Shown in pieces: positions 15,073 through 24,699 of a stretch of DNA of 64,000 nt; within the stretch, counting starts at the first letter, position 1; the number at the start of each line of letters is the position of its first letter. Below the pieces are notes generated by a model, which saw only the letters and a program-made list of their open reading frames with translations, did not search any database and was not told the origin of the DNA. This DNA comes from an uncultured bacterium (GTDB taxonomy: Bacteria > Cyanobacteriota > Vampirovibrionia > Gastranaerophilales > Gastranaerophilaceae). Both the position numbers and the translations under genes were made by a program. Where the stretch lies: the NCBI GenBank assembly GCA_948684385.1, contig CAPQCU010000003.1, forward strand, positions 40,228-104,227. The letters are read 5' to 3'.

Positions 15073-18000
15073 TTATTCTTTACTGCCAAAAAGATGTTTT
15101 AACTTGTATTTAACCGTTTTCTTTTCAGCTTCTTCTGCCTTAATCAACTCTTCTATTGTTTGAGCTTCAGAGCCTTCGATTTCATCAGGTATTGAGTTTA
15201 CATAATCAATCGCGCTCTGGTATTCGGTTTCTGTTGCAAGCCATTTGAAAGATTTAATCAAAGTCAAAGGTTTTGCAGCATCTCCTCTTACTACGAGCTG
15301 GAATTTTGTAGCAGAGTTATCAACGTATTTGTTTGCAAAATTTGGTATTGCATCCATTTCTTCCTGCGGAATCATTTCGCAGAATATTGAAAACGCTTTT
15401 GCTGTTACAACATTCAAGCTTGCTGCGCTATTCAAAAGGTTTGCAGGGTTTATTGCTCCGAGAGGTCCAAGAAGATTAGAAACAAGCGAAGCCATTCTCG
15501 CACGGACTTTCATATCAGCGTAATTTCTTAACAAATCAAAATCACCTTCAATATGCAGACTCAAAATATTTCCCAGTGAAGTAATTGGCTGGAGCGAACA
15601 AATTCCGTCATTGAAGCTCAAAGTTCCGATAAGTTCTGAAAAATGAGTTGTGTCAATTGTTGTAAGTCCGCTTATTACACCGCCTAAAGCTGTCTGGAAG
15701 AATTGTGATTCACGGATGTTTTCAGCGATAATAAGGTTTTCAAGCTTACCAAACGGACCGAACTGACCGTCTTCAACTTTAAAGTTTACTTTGCCTTTAA
15801 GGCTTCTCATTTGTTCTTCGTAAGTTGTTCCTCTAAGCGAAATATCTGTATCAAATGATGCTTTTCCTGAAAGCGTGTCTTTCATTCCTGCTCCGTCAAG
15901 AAGCGCTTTTTCTACATCGACTCCATTTCCTGAAACTTTGATATCAAGGAGAGTTGATAGAAGGTTCATTGAAATATCACCTCTCACTCTGCCGTCAAAA
16001 ACATTTGTTCTCAAGTTTCTGATAAAGAAAATGTTTCTTGCAAGAGAAATTCCTGCAGTGGTATTTCTTACATCAATGTTTCCTGTAATTATTCTTGCAA
16101 AATCAATTGAGCCGTTTTGAATAGAAACAGGAATATCTGCCTGAGCGGATGTTGAGCTGCTGTTTCCCTGAGGAACGTATTTGAGCGCTCTTTCTGAGAC
16201 AACCATCAATTTATCAAGGTTTAAATATCTCGATTTAACATCAAGATTTGTTATATTCAAAATGCTTGAAGGCAACAAACTTATTGTTCCGTCTATTCCT
16301 AAGTCAGAGCCGTTCAGGATTAAATCTTTCAGAGAAAAATCTGCATTATGACCTCTGAATTTTAAGTTTCCTTCATTTAAAGTTATGAGAAGCTCCGGAA
16401 TAGAAAGATTTTTGATGTCGAACCCGCCTCTGACTCTCGGAGCAGCGGCTTCTCCTAACACAAAAGCTTTGCCTTTAAGCTCAAAAGCTGATTGAGGAAA
16501 GACGTAAATCTTGCCGTTTAAAGCTTCCGGCATGGTGATTTTTATTAGATTAATTCTGTCTCCTGCAATTGTTCCGTCAATGCCGAATATTTCATTTAAG
16601 TTAACAACCTCATTACCCTTATCGTCAACAGTAATAAAACGTTTAAACAAACCTGTTTTCTTGATTTTTATTCTGTTCGGCTTGAAATCAACTACCGTTT
16701 GCAAAGATGTATCAGCGCCTTGAAGCTCTGCAAAATTTACAGGCGTAATATAATTATTTTTGTCACAAAGAGCCTGCGCAAAAAGAGTTTGTTTATGCGC
16801 ATTTCCGTCAAAAGTAAGCTTCATAGGAATTGCACCTTTAGAGTCAATAAACGGTTTGAACTCTTTACCGATTAGTTTAATTAAATCGTCGGTGTTTACG
16901 CTTCCTTCAGTGATAAAGTTCAGCGATTTTGGTTTTGTGTAATTAATTACACTGCCTGAGTATTTTAAATTTGTTTTATCGTTCAATAGAATAGAGTTTT
17001 CTTTAATTAATATATTATTATCTGCAATTTCAACTTCTAATTCCGGAAGTGCAATTTTTGAGCCTGTTTGTGACATTAAAACAGCAGCATCTTTGTTATC
17101 AATTTTTCCGGCAAAAGTTTTTGCGTCTGCGGAAAATTCACCTGAAAGTTTTCCGTTTCTGATGTTTAAAGCTTTATCTGAGATATTCAGATTATCGAGT
17201 CCGAACTTAAGCCCTGCAACAGCTTTTTTGAGCTTGCCTTTGACTCCGAAGTCAAGAGAAAAATCTCCTGATTTAAAATTATAATTTTCTCTTATTTCTT
17301 TTGGAGCAAACGCGTTAAACAGAGTAGATAAAGAAATTTTATCAGCTTTGATATTAATATCAGCTACGGATTTTTCGTCAATTTTTCCGTCGATATATAC
17401 AGGTGCGTTTCCGACAAGAACGCTTGAGTTTCTTACATCAAGAATATTATTATCAAGTTTAATATCAATGTTTCCGTTTGACAAAACTTTTCCGAGATTT
17501 CTTACACTAACTCCGCCATCTTTTACAGCAATAAAACCGCTTGATTTTAATTTTTTAAAATTAGTTTTAATATAGCAGTCAGCATTTAAGTACCCTTCTG
17601 CTCTGATTCCTCCAAGTTCGTTTTGTATACTCAAAGAGTCTAAAAATCCTTTTGTAAGTAATAACAAATCATTAAACTGAATTTTTCCGGTTTTAACAGA
17701 CATATCCAATTTCGGATGTTTTCCATAATTTAATTTTCCTAAAAGTCTGATATACTGGTCTTTTACAGGGTAAATATCTGTTTCTAAATCTATATTTGTT
17801 CCGAAAGTCTTTGTTCTGATGTAACTTCTCGGAACTTCTAAATTTGAAACTTTTAGAGTTATGCCTTCTAAATTACAATGTCCATAAGAAGTAATATTTC
17901 CTCCATGGTTTCTGACACGCAGTTTAGTATCAAGGTTGCCTCTTAAATTATATTTTCTATACATTGTAACCGGATTTACAAAAGGTATATCAATTCTTTC

Positions 18001-18741
18001 AGCCGGATCGTCTTCTTTATCCAGTTTTTCAGCAGGAGGAGGAAGGAAAGTGTCAATATCAACATTTGCAGTCGCACTCACGCTTTCGTCGCTGTAAAAC
18101 TGTGCGAAAGTTTTTATCTTTGCTGTCTTGCCGTTAAAGTAAGCGAGAGCTAATTTTTCACCTTTTAGTTCCAGAAAATGTTTTGTTTGTAAATCATTTA
18201 CTAAAACTCTATAATCACGGATTTTTACTTTAGGAACTTTTATTCTTATCCACGCAGGGTTGAACTGAAAACCTCCTGTTTCTGTTTGAATTTCCTGTTT
18301 TTCTTCTTCAAGCTTTTGTTCTTTTCCGGAGTTTAGTAAATCTTCTACAAGTTTTACGACTTTGAAGTTTTCATCATTTTCAATTTCGAGATTTATAAAC
18401 GGCGAGTAAACTTCTAAACAAGAAACTTTTACTGTCAAAAGCAAAAGGCTTGGCAAGGAAATTCTTGTTTTGAAGCTGTCTGCAGAGAATAAAATTGAAC
18501 CATCCGGAAGCTTAACGCTGATTAAGTCTGCTTCAACTCCTGCTCCGAGAAGAGGTGTTGTGATAATTTTAGCGTTTTCAAAATTTATGTCTAAGTTCGC
18601 TTGTTCTTTTGCAATCTTCTGTAAATCCGGCTTATATTTATTTAAATCAACTGCTCTTGGCAGAACAAATAAAAACCCTGCATACAACAGTAAAGCTGCA
18701 CCAAGAAGTGTAAAACCTGCAATTTTTAATCCTTTAGTCAT
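15073..18741 (-). CDS. AsmA/TamB-like envelope protein
   Basis: 1222 residues. An N-terminal membrane anchor (GFTLLGAALLLYAGFLFVLP, ~10-29) is followed by a very long, beta-rich periplasmic region. An AsmA N-terminal domain (VDLNKYKPDLQKIAKEQ) and a C-terminal AsmA_2-like section (~890-1130, with KGKVNFKVEDGQFG and LRNYADMKVRARM) are visible. AsmA-like proteins (AsmA, YhdP, TamB) are thought to bridge the periplasm and carry phospholipids to the outer membrane, so a two-membrane envelope is implied. Stands alone on the minus strand. Confidence 0.88.
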   Translation of the reverse strand: MTKGLKIAGFTLLGAALLLYAGFLFVLPRAVDLNKYKPDLQKIAKEQANLDINFENAKIITTPLLGAGVEADLISVKLPDGSILFSADSFKTRISLPSLLLLTVKVSCLEVYSPFINLEIENDENFKVVKLVEDLLNSGKEQKLEEEKQEIQTETGGFQFNPAWIRIKVPKVKIRDYRVLVNDLQTKHFLELKGEKLALAYFNGKTAKIKTFAQFYSDESVSATANVDIDTFLPPPAEKLDKEDDPAERIDIPFVNPVTMYRKYNLRGNLDTKLRVRNHGGNITSYGHCNLEGITLKVSNLEVPRSYIRTKTFGTNIDLETDIYPVKDQYIRLLGKLNYGKHPKLDMSVKTGKIQFNDLLLLTKGFLDSLSIQNELGGIRAEGYLNADCYIKTNFKKLKSSGFIAVKDGGVSVRNLGKVLSNGNIDIKLDNNILDVRNSSVLVGNAPVYIDGKIDEKSVADINIKADKISLSTLFNAFAPKEIRENYNFKSGDFSLDFGVKGKLKKAVAGLKFGLDNLNISDKALNIRNGKLSGEFSADAKTFAGKIDNKDAAVLMSQTGSKIALPELEVEIADNNILIKENSILLNDKTNLKYSGSVINYTKPKSLNFITEGSVNTDDLIKLIGKEFKPFIDSKGAIPMKLTFDGNAHKQTLFAQALCDKNNYITPVNFAELQGADTSLQTVVDFKPNRIKIKKTGLFKRFITVDDKGNEVVNLNEIFGIDGTIAGDRINLIKITMPEALNGKIYVFPQSAFELKGKAFVLGEAAAPRVRGGFDIKNLSIPELLITLNEGNLKFRGHNADFSLKDLILNGSDLGIDGTISLLPSSILNITNLDVKSRYLNLDKLMVVSERALKYVPQGNSSSTSAQADIPVSIQNGSIDFARIITGNIDVRNTTAGISLARNIFFIRNLRTNVFDGRVRGDISMNLLSTLLDIKVSGNGVDVEKALLDGAGMKDTLSGKASFDTDISLRGTTYEEQMRSLKGKVNFKVEDGQFGPFGKLENLIIAENIRESQFFQTALGGVISGLTTIDTTHFSELIGTLSFNDGICSLQPITSLGNILSLHIEGDFDLLRNYADMKVRARMASLVSNLLGPLGAINPANLLNSAASLNVVTAKAFSIFCEMIPQEEMDAIPNFANKYVDNSATKFQLVVRGDAAKPLTLIKSFKWLATETEYQSAIDYVNSIPDEIEGSEAQTIEELIKAEEAEKKTVKYKLKHLFGSKE

Positions 18742-18897
18742 ATTTTATCCCCTATTAAGTATAGGAAAATTTTATCATAAATCGTTACATTTTCTCTCTA
18801 TTGTAAAGATTTTGTAATAGCTTGACATGTTTTTGGTACAATAAATAAATGCGAGAGATTATTCATTAGTCGAATTATTAAATTTAAGGAAAAGATT

Positions 18898-20400
18898 ATG
18901 AAAAGATTTTTAATGATGATGTTTACAATGCTTATGACTTTGCAGTCAGCAAACGCAATGAATGTTGATGCGTTTATGGATAAGCATATTGCGCCTGTGT
19001 CTGACGCAGTCGCCAGATTAATTTTCTTTCCTATAACCATTTGCGGCAGTCAGGTTCCTTTGATTATTTTCTGGGTACTTATCGCAGGGTTTTTCTTTAC
19101 TTTTTATTTTAAAGGTATTTCTGTCTGGGGATTTAAACACGCGATTGACGTAATCGCAAAACCAGCAGAAAAAAGCCACGACGGATTTGGTGAAGTTTCA
19201 TCATTTCAGGCTCTTGCAACAGCTCTTTCAGGAACAATAGGAATAGGAAGTATTGCGGGTGTTGCAATTTCTATTTCAATCGGCGGACCGGGTGCAGCTT
19301 TCTGGATTTTCTTCGGAGCTCTTCTCGGTATGTCAATAAAATTTGTTGAAGCAACTCTTGCTGTAAAATACAGAAGATTTAACTTAGACGGCTCTGTTTC
19401 AGGCGGACCGATGCACTATATTGCACACGGTTTAACCAGAAAAAAAATGCGCTGGTTAGGTCAGCCGCTTTCAGTATTGTACGCAATACTTTGTATCGGC
19501 GGCGGGATTACCGGCGGTAATATGATTCAAATTAACCAGACTGCTCACCAGATTGTATTTATTACAGGAGGTGAACACAGTTTCTTACATGGATTTACAT
19601 GGCTTATTGGCTTAACAATTGCTATTCTTATCGGTATGGTTATTGTTGGCGGAATCAAGAGCATAGCTAAAGTTACAACAATTCTTACTCCGACAATGTG
19701 CGTTCTCTATATTGTTTCAGGCTTGATTGTAATATTAGCAAACTTTGCAAATATTCCTCACGCAATCGCTCTTATTTTAAGAGAAGCTTTCCACCCTACA
19801 GCAGTAGCAGGCGGTATTTTCGGAACAATTATTATCGGGCTCAGACGTTCTGTTCAGTCTAACGAAGCCGGAACAGGTGCAGCTGCAATTGTTTATGCAA
19901 CTGCGCAGACAAAAGAACCTGTGTCTCAGGGTTTTGTTGCTCTGATTGAAACTTTCTTAACCGGTGTTTTATGCTTGTTCACTTCTTTTGCAATCGTATT
20001 TTCAGGCGCTTGCACACACGCAGCAAAAGAAATCTCAGGTATTGAGCTTGCTTCAAACGCTTTCCAATCAGTAATTCCGTTCTTCCCGATTATTCTTTCA
20101 ATAATCGCTGTTATGTTTGCTCTTTCAACTTTGATTTCATGGGCATACTACGGACAGAAAGCATGGACTTTCTTGTTAGGTGAAGGAAAGAAAAGAGTAC
20201 TTGCATTCAATATTATTTATTGTTTGTTTATCGTAATCGGCTCAGCAATGAATGTTAAATCAGTAATTGATATCACTGACGCGATGATGATTGCTTTATG
20301 TGTTCCAAACATTATTGTTCTGTATATCTTAGCTCCTGAAATCAAACGGGATTTAAAAGATTATCTGGAACGACACAAAATGAATTTTATCAAATTTTAA
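18898..20400 (+). CDS. Sodium:alanine/glycine symporter (AGCS family)
   Basis: 500 residues, about ten to eleven membrane helices. The conserved AGCS features are visible: FQALATALSGTIGIGSIAGV, GGPGAAFWIF, SGGPMHYI, and SNEAGTGAAAIVYATAQT. It imports alanine or glycine with Na+. The N-terminal ~20 residues (FLMMMFTMLMTLQSANA) look like a cleavable signal peptide or extra helix. AAGGAAAAGATT lies before the ATG. A stem-loop follows at 20408. Confidence 0.93.
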   Translation: MKRFLMMMFTMLMTLQSANAMNVDAFMDKHIAPVSDAVARLIFFPITICGSQVPLIIFWVLIAGFFFTFYFKGISVWGFKHAIDVIAKPAEKSHDGFGEVSSFQALATALSGTIGIGSIAGVAISISIGGPGAAFWIFFGALLGMSIKFVEATLAVKYRRFNLDGSVSGGPMHYIAHGLTRKKMRWLGQPLSVLYAILCIGGGITGGNMIQINQTAHQIVFITGGEHSFLHGFTWLIGLTIAILIGMVIVGGIKSIAKVTTILTPTMCVLYIVSGLIVILANFANIPHAIALILREAFHPTAVAGGIFGTIIIGLRRSVQSNEAGTGAAAIVYATAQTKEPVSQGFVALIETFLTGVLCLFTSFAIVFSGACTHAAKEISGIELASNAFQSVIPFFPIILSIIAVMFALSTLISWAYYGQKAWTFLLGEGKKRVLAFNIIYCLFIVIGSAMNVKSVIDITDAMMIALCVPNIIVLYILAPEIKRDLKDYLERHKMNFIKF

Positions 20401-20407
20401 AATTTTT

Positions 20408-20443
20408 CAAAGCTGTTGTTTTTACAACAGCTTTGTTGTTTAA
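20408..20443 (+). terminator. Terminator after alanine symporter
   Basis: Perfect 12-bp hairpin CAAAGCTGTTGT/ACAACAGCTTTG with TTTT loop, followed by a modest T-rich stretch (TTGTTTAAG). Confidence 0.7.
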
Positions 20444-20501
20444 GATAAGTTATAATAAAATTGTTAAAAGAAAAAACTTACTTAAATAGGAGCTATAGAA
20501 A

Positions 20502-20750
20502 ATGACAACTACAACACAACAAGAAGAAAACTTAATCAACTTATTAGACGGTTACGTAGAAAAAGGCGGACATCACTTGAATGTAAACGTATTCAACAGA
20601 GACACTTTGCTTGATGCTCAAGCACATCCTGAAAAATATCCGCAGCTTACTGTAAGAGTTTCAGGCTATGCAGTAAACTTTATTAAGCTTACAAAAGAAC
20701 AGCAGGATGATGTTATTTCTCGTACGTTCCACGGTGCATTGGGGCAGTAG
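20502..20750 (+). CDS. grcA: Autonomous glycyl radical cofactor-like protein
   Basis: 82 residues. From residue ~22 it matches the C-terminal glycyl-radical segment of pyruvate formate-lyase: GGHHLNVNVFNRDTLLDAQ, then LTVRVSGYAVNFIKLTKEQQ; the Gly of RVSGYAV carries the radical. Such stand-alone spare parts (E. coli GrcA/YfiD, 127 residues) rescue oxygen-cleaved PFL. This one is almost only the radical domain. Predicted role: anaerobic formate/acetyl-CoA metabolism. TAGGAGC precedes the ATG. It is convergent with a D-lactate-type dehydrogenase. Confidence 0.88.
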   Translation: MTTTTQQEENLINLLDGYVEKGGHHLNVNVFNRDTLLDAQAHPEKYPQLTVRVSGYAVNFIKLTKEQQDDVISRTFHGALGQ

Positions 20751-20771
20751 AGTTTTTTTTAATGAGGAGTT

Positions 20772-20805
20772 AAGGGCGGACTGATGAAATCAGTCCGCCC
20801 TTTAT
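20772..20805. terminator. Bidirectional terminator
   Basis: Arms AAGGGCGGACTGAT and ATCAGTCCGCCCTT with a 3-base loop, flanked by T-rich and A-rich sides. It lies between the convergent grcA-like and dehydrogenase genes. Confidence 0.85.
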
Positions 20806-21807
20806 TTATACACAATTTTGTAGATTTCCTTTAGCAAATTCATCTATGTTGCTCATGGTTGTTTTAAGAATTCTATTTATTGCTTCGATTGAGTTATATG
20901 CGGTGTGAGGAGTTATTATTGCGTTTGGAAGCTTGAAAAGCTGCGAGTTAATAATTGTCTGTTCAAGCGTTGTTTTGTCCAGACGGTTTATTCCGATAAT
21001 GTAGTCTAAATCTGCGATTGTTTCTTCTTTTTCAAGAACATCCAGCCCTGCTCCTGCAATTTGTTTTGTTAACAAAGCTTCGTAGAGAGCTTTGTTATCG
21101 ATTAGCTCTCCGCGTCCGGTGTTCACTATTATTGCAGTCGGCTTCATTTTTTCAAAACTTTCTTTATCGAACATGTGATAATTTTCTTTTGTAAGCGGAG
21201 CGTGAATAGAGATAAAGTCAGATTCTTTGAGGAGAGTTTCAAAATCAACATATTTGACGTATTGTATTAACTCTTCGCGTTCGACTTTGTCATAGCCTAA
21301 AATATTCATACTAAGTCCGTGAGAGATTTTTGCAAAAGCTGAGCCGATTGCTCCTAATCCCACTATGCCCATTGTTTTTCCGTGAAGCTCTGTTCCAATT
21401 AAACATTCAGGAGTGACTTTTCCGGCTTTGTATTCGTTATAAGATACAGTCACTCTTCTGCATACATCAAGAAGAAGAGCAAGGGCAAATTCTGCAACAG
21501 TTATGTTGCCGTAGTTTGGAGAGTTCTCAACTGCGATATTGTTTTCTTTGCAGTATTCAATATCAATGTGGTTAAATCCGACTGAGCGCAGTGCGATAAG
21601 CTTAAGGTTTTTGAACTTTTCTAATACAGTTTTGTTTACTCTTGATGTTGTAAAAACGGATATTACGTCTGCATCAAGGTATTCTTCTTTTAAGCTGCAC
21701 ATATCGTTTAGAGGCTTTGGTTCTAAAAAATAAGTAAATTTATTTTCGTTATTTTCTTTAAGGTATGCTTCTTCATAATTTTCTACATCAAAGTATACTA
21801 CTCTCAT
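20806..21807 (-). CDS. D-2-hydroxyacid dehydrogenase (D-lactate dehydrogenase type)
   Basis: 333 residues. NAD-binding Rossmann motif GIVGLGAIGSAFAK (GxGxxG) at ~148-161, the family signature NTGRGELIDNKAL, Arg/Glu catalytic partners and the catalytic His in ITPHTAYNS (~295). The substrate-binding SVGFNHIDIEYC and SPNYGNITVAEFALALLLD segments fit the LdhA branch, so reduction of pyruvate to D-lactate is likely, giving NAD+ recycling in fermentation. A related 2-hydroxyacid substrate cannot be excluded. Confidence 0.88.
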   Translation of the reverse strand: MRVVYFDVENYEEAYLKENNENKFTYFLEPKPLNDMCSLKEEYLDADVISVFTTSRVNKTVLEKFKNLKLIALRSVGFNHIDIEYCKENNIAVENSPNYGNITVAEFALALLLDVCRRVTVSYNEYKAGKVTPECLIGTELHGKTMGIVGLGAIGSAFAKISHGLSMNILGYDKVEREELIQYVKYVDFETLLKESDFISIHAPLTKENYHMFDKESFEKMKPTAIIVNTGRGELIDNKALYEALLTKQIAGAGLDVLEKEETIADLDYIIGINRLDKTTLEQTIINSQLFKLPNAIITPHTAYNSIEAINRILKTTMSNIDEFAKGNLQNCV

Positions 21808-21904
21808 AATCTCTCCTTTTTTCCTATATTATAAATAAGTTTAATAAAAAAACATTTGGATAGGTAGTTAACATTTTGGAGTTTTTGTACTATGATGAGT
21901 GTAT

Positions 21905-21984
21905 GTCGATATGGCGAAATTGGTAGACGCGCATGATTCAGGTTCATGTGGGAAACCTTGGGGGTTCGACTCCCCCTATCGACA
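21905..21984 (+). tRNA. tRNA-Leu (CAG)
   Basis: Acceptor arms GTCGATA/TATCGAC pair fully; T arm GGGGGTTCGACTCCCCC; anticodon stem CATGA/TCATG with loop TTCAGGT giving anticodon CAG (Leu, CUG). The extended variable arm fits a class II tRNA. CCA is not encoded. Confidence 0.95.
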
Positions 21985-22006
21985 TTATATAAATAAAGAG
22001 TTAAAA

Positions 22007-22312
22007 ATGTTAAAAATTTTTTCACCAAAAGTACCACAATCAAAAATAGCCGTATTTACCGAAATTGCGTCTCCTTATAAAGAAGAACTTTTGCAAGCGA
22101 AAGGTGTTATGGCAAACTATTTACGCGATAAAAAATGCAAAGTTACTATTAAGAATGACCCATTATCAGAAGGGGATTGTCTAGAAGTAAGTGCTATTAA
22201 TTATTCAAGAACATCGATTTCAAGAATATCTGTATTAAAAGAGGGAGAAATTCCTTTCTTAAGAAAAATATATCGCGCTATAGAAATTGTAACTAAAGAT
22301 GTTGCAGAATAA
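22007..22312 (+). CDS. Small hypothetical protein
   Basis: 101 residues from the ATG at 22007, 22 bases after the tRNA; upstream in-frame codons are the tRNA itself. Mixed alpha/beta sequence (SKIAVFTEIASPYKEELLQA, RTSISRISVLKEGEIPFL), no signal peptide, family not recognised. Probably cotranscribed with the tRNA or the following repeat protein, which starts 2 bases after its stop. Confidence 0.65.
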   Translation: MLKIFSPKVPQSKIAVFTEIASPYKEELLQAKGVMANYLRDKKCKVTIKNDPLSEGDCLEVSAINYSRTSISRISVLKEGEIPFLRKIYRAIEIVTKDVAE

Positions 22313-22314
22313 CA

Positions 22315-22755
22315 TTGTCAAAAAATATAAGGTCTTATCGTTTGAAAAATTTAATTAAAAAACTAGTGTTCATTTGTTTATTTCTAACTTTTATTATGCT
22401 GGTTTTTGCCGGAAATATTCAGTACGGGTATAGAAACGGTCAATATGTGCCGATTTCTATTGATGGAAAAAGTGTTAACTACGGTTACCGAAACGGAGAG
22501 TATGTGCCGACTTCAGTGGGTAATGAAAGTATTAACTATGGTTATAGAAATGGTAAATACACTCAAACTTCAATTGGCGGGAAGAACATTGATTATGGCT
22601 ACCGAAACGGAGAGTACGTACCGACTTCGATAGGTAACGAAAGTATTAATTACGGTTACAGAAATGGTCAACATGTACCGACATCTGTCGGGGGTGAAAA
22701 TATCAATTACAGTTTTCGTAATGGTGAATATGTTCCGACAAACATAGGTTTTTAA
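22315..22755 (+). CDS. Secreted protein of six 19-residue YGYRNG repeats
   Basis: 146 residues. An N-terminal hydrophobic segment (LVFICLFLTFIMLVFAG) is a signal peptide or anchor. The rest is six tandem repeats of 19 residues with consensus YGYRNGEYVPTSVGNESIN, the last one incomplete. Codon-level variation between repeats shows the protein sequence is selected. No ATG is available: TTG at 22315 or TTG at 22342 (with AAGG 8 bases upstream) are the candidates. Tyr/Gly/Asn repeats suggest a beta-structured surface or binding role (inference). Close in sequence style to short WG/MORN-like repeats but not a clear match. Confidence 0.75.
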   Translation: MSKNIRSYRLKNLIKKLVFICLFLTFIMLVFAGNIQYGYRNGQYVPISIDGKSVNYGYRNGEYVPTSVGNESINYGYRNGKYTQTSIGGKNIDYGYRNGEYVPTSIGNESINYGYRNGQHVPTSVGGENINYSFRNGEYVPTNIGF

Positions 22756-22761
22756 TTAAAC

Positions 22762-23193
22762 CTACCTTATTTCATTAGGCTGGAACTTTGTAAAATTGTT
22801 CAAATATCCGCCGATTGGAAGCATAGTGTCTGTTCTGTCAAACATTTCCTGCGGACCTTTTCTCGCTTGTTCCTGAGCTTCTAACCTTGCATTATAATCG
22901 CTGTTAAGCTGATATTGTTTAACTTTTAGCTGCTGATAGCAGGCAAGCTTTTCGTCAAGGTCAGCTGTTGCACGGCAGTTCACAATTCCTTCTTCAAACT
23001 CAACTTTTCTTTTGTACCAGTAAGAAGCGGTTTCATTAAATTTACCAATGCCTTTCGGCTCGCTGATATCAACAAAAGCCTGCGGTGCGAAGTCCTTCCA
23101 TTCCGGCTCATGCAGACCGTCAAGGCTTACAACTTCCTGTGCGATTGCGCATAATGGCATTAATAAAGCGATTAAAACAATATTCTTTTTCAT
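22762..23193 (-). CDS. Secreted hypothetical protein
   Basis: 143 residues with a clear signal peptide (MKKNIVLIALLMPLCAIAQ, cleavage after ~18). The mature part is charged and helical with two Cys (IVNCRATADL, KLACYQQLKV) that could form a disulfide. Family not recognised. It follows the histidine kinase gene on the same strand with a 16-base gap, so it may be part of the two-component operon. Confidence 0.8.
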   Translation of the reverse strand: MKKNIVLIALLMPLCAIAQEVVSLDGLHEPEWKDFAPQAFVDISEPKGIGKFNETASYWYKRKVEFEEGIVNCRATADLDEKLACYQQLKVKQYQLNSDYNARLEAQEQARKGPQEMFDRTDTMLPIGGYLNNFTKFQPNEIR

Positions 23194-23209
23194 TTCTTAC
23201 CTCTCTTTG

Positions 23210-24685
23210 TTATTTTACCATATTTTGCAGGTTTTTCGCAATCGGTAAAAATACTTTTACACAAAATCCACATTCTTTGTTGGAATATAACCTGATTTCA
23301 CCGTTCATTGCTTCAACAAGCCCTTTTACAATGAATAAGCCAAGCCCTGTTCCTCTTGTTGTACGTGTTGTAGAATCATCGACTCTGGTAAATTTATCAA
23401 ACAAAGTTTTTAACTTGTCTCTAGGAATAACTTCATAGTCATTTTTTACGCTTACAACAAGCTTATTTTCTGTAATTTCATAATCAAGTTCAATCGGAGA
23501 GTCTTCTTTTGAATACTTAATTGCGTTTTCAATCAGGTTGACAAATACTTGCTCAGCCCTGTCATTATCTGCAAAAATTTCGATATTGCAGTTTTCTAAA
23601 TTATTAATTATCTCTTTGTTTGTGTCGTTTTTGACAAGCATAATCGAATTTTCAATCACGCTGCTTACGGGAACGCTAACTATATTAACATTAAGCCTTG
23701 CGCCTTCGATATCCGGAATTACCAGCAAATCTTCAATCATTCGTTTTAATCTTTCTGACTGTTTTTTAATAATCTTAAGTGATTTTTGCTTAGTCTCTTC
23801 ATCAATCTGAATATCTTGTCTTAAAAGCCTTGAGGTGTATCCTAAAATACTTGTAAGCGGAGTTCTAAACTCGTGGCTTACTGTGTCAATCATATTTGAA
23901 CGAAATTCGTTAACCTGCTTAAGCTCTCTATTCTTCTTCTTGAGCTGAATGTAGGACTTGTGAATCTGGTTAACCATTCTGTTGAACTCGTTTCCGAGGA
24001 AAACAAGCTCGAAAGGCGTGAAAATATTGGTCAACATCCTTATTCTGCGTTCATAGTTACCTTTTGATATCGCAATTATTGCCTTGAAAAGCTGACGAAT
24101 ATTGATGTATAGGTAATATGTGTATAATCCGACCACAAAGAATACTGTAAGCATAGTTACGATGATTGAAAGTATGATTTTATCACGGTTATGGTCTATC
24201 GCAAGTCGGGTAGCATCTTCTGTTGTGTTAACTATGATTGTTATATCCGGATTTGTTTTTTTTAAATAAACTGTCGGCTGGTTTTTTACCTCACCATAAA
24301 TGGTTGCTTTATTTTTTGTAAGTTGGTTTGGAAGCTCTGAAACGCAGTGTTTGTAATCTTCTTCAGAGTAGTTGCGCGAAGCAATAAGCTCATCACCTGA
24401 GAGTATGTAAATCTGGCGTTTATTGCTGCTTAGTGTTTTAAACAACTTTGTTTTGCTCAATTTGGCAAGCTCATCGTTGTTTAAGTTTTCAAATCCGTCA
24501 ATTTCGTTAGAAACGATGTTAGCAACCATAATGGCGGTTGAGCGCAGCTGTGCTCTGTTTGACTGCTGGTTGATGTTGTTTATGATAAAACCGCTCACAG
24601 TCATTGGAATAAGCACAGCAAAAAAGATTACGATGATAATCTGTTCTGCTATTTTTAATCTGCGTTTGCTAAAAAATTGTGCCAT
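23210..24685 (-). CDS. Membrane sensor histidine kinase
   Basis: 491 residues from the ATG at 24685, which has GGAAGAG ~10 bases upstream; a GTG at 24697 is too close to it. TM1 ~14-36, periplasmic sensor ~37-165, TM2 ~168-190, HAMP, coiled coil (YIQLKKKNRELKQVNEF), HisKA with DTVSHEFRTPLTSILGYT, HATPase with NLIENAIKYS and GTGLGLFIVKGL. It pairs with the response regulator encoded upstream at 24736-25443. Signal unknown. Confidence 0.92.
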   Translation of the reverse strand: MAQFFSKRRLKIAEQIIIVIFFAVLIPMTVSGFIINNINQQSNRAQLRSTAIMVANIVSNEIDGFENLNNDELAKLSKTKLFKTLSSNKRQIYILSGDELIASRNYSEEDYKHCVSELPNQLTKNKATIYGEVKNQPTVYLKKTNPDITIIVNTTEDATRLAIDHNRDKIILSIIVTMLTVFFVVGLYTYYLYINIRQLFKAIIAISKGNYERRIRMLTNIFTPFELVFLGNEFNRMVNQIHKSYIQLKKKNRELKQVNEFRSNMIDTVSHEFRTPLTSILGYTSRLLRQDIQIDEETKQKSLKIIKKQSERLKRMIEDLLVIPDIEGARLNVNIVSVPVSSVIENSIMLVKNDTNKEIINNLENCNIEIFADNDRAEQVFVNLIENAIKYSKEDSPIELDYEITENKLVVSVKNDYEVIPRDKLKTLFDKFTRVDDSTTRTTRGTGLGLFIVKGLVEAMNGEIRLYSNKECGFCVKVFLPIAKNLQNMVK

Positions 24686-24699
24686 TTCTTCTATCACTC

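Noticed and set aside
21899..22006. Coding extension upstream of 22007 through the tRNA
   Set aside because: The frame passes through the whole tRNA-Leu gene; the ATG at 22007 is the plausible start.
22430..22740. 57-base periodic repeats resembling a CRISPR array
   Set aside because: The repeats are continuous coding units with codon-level variation and no spacers; no cas genes are present.
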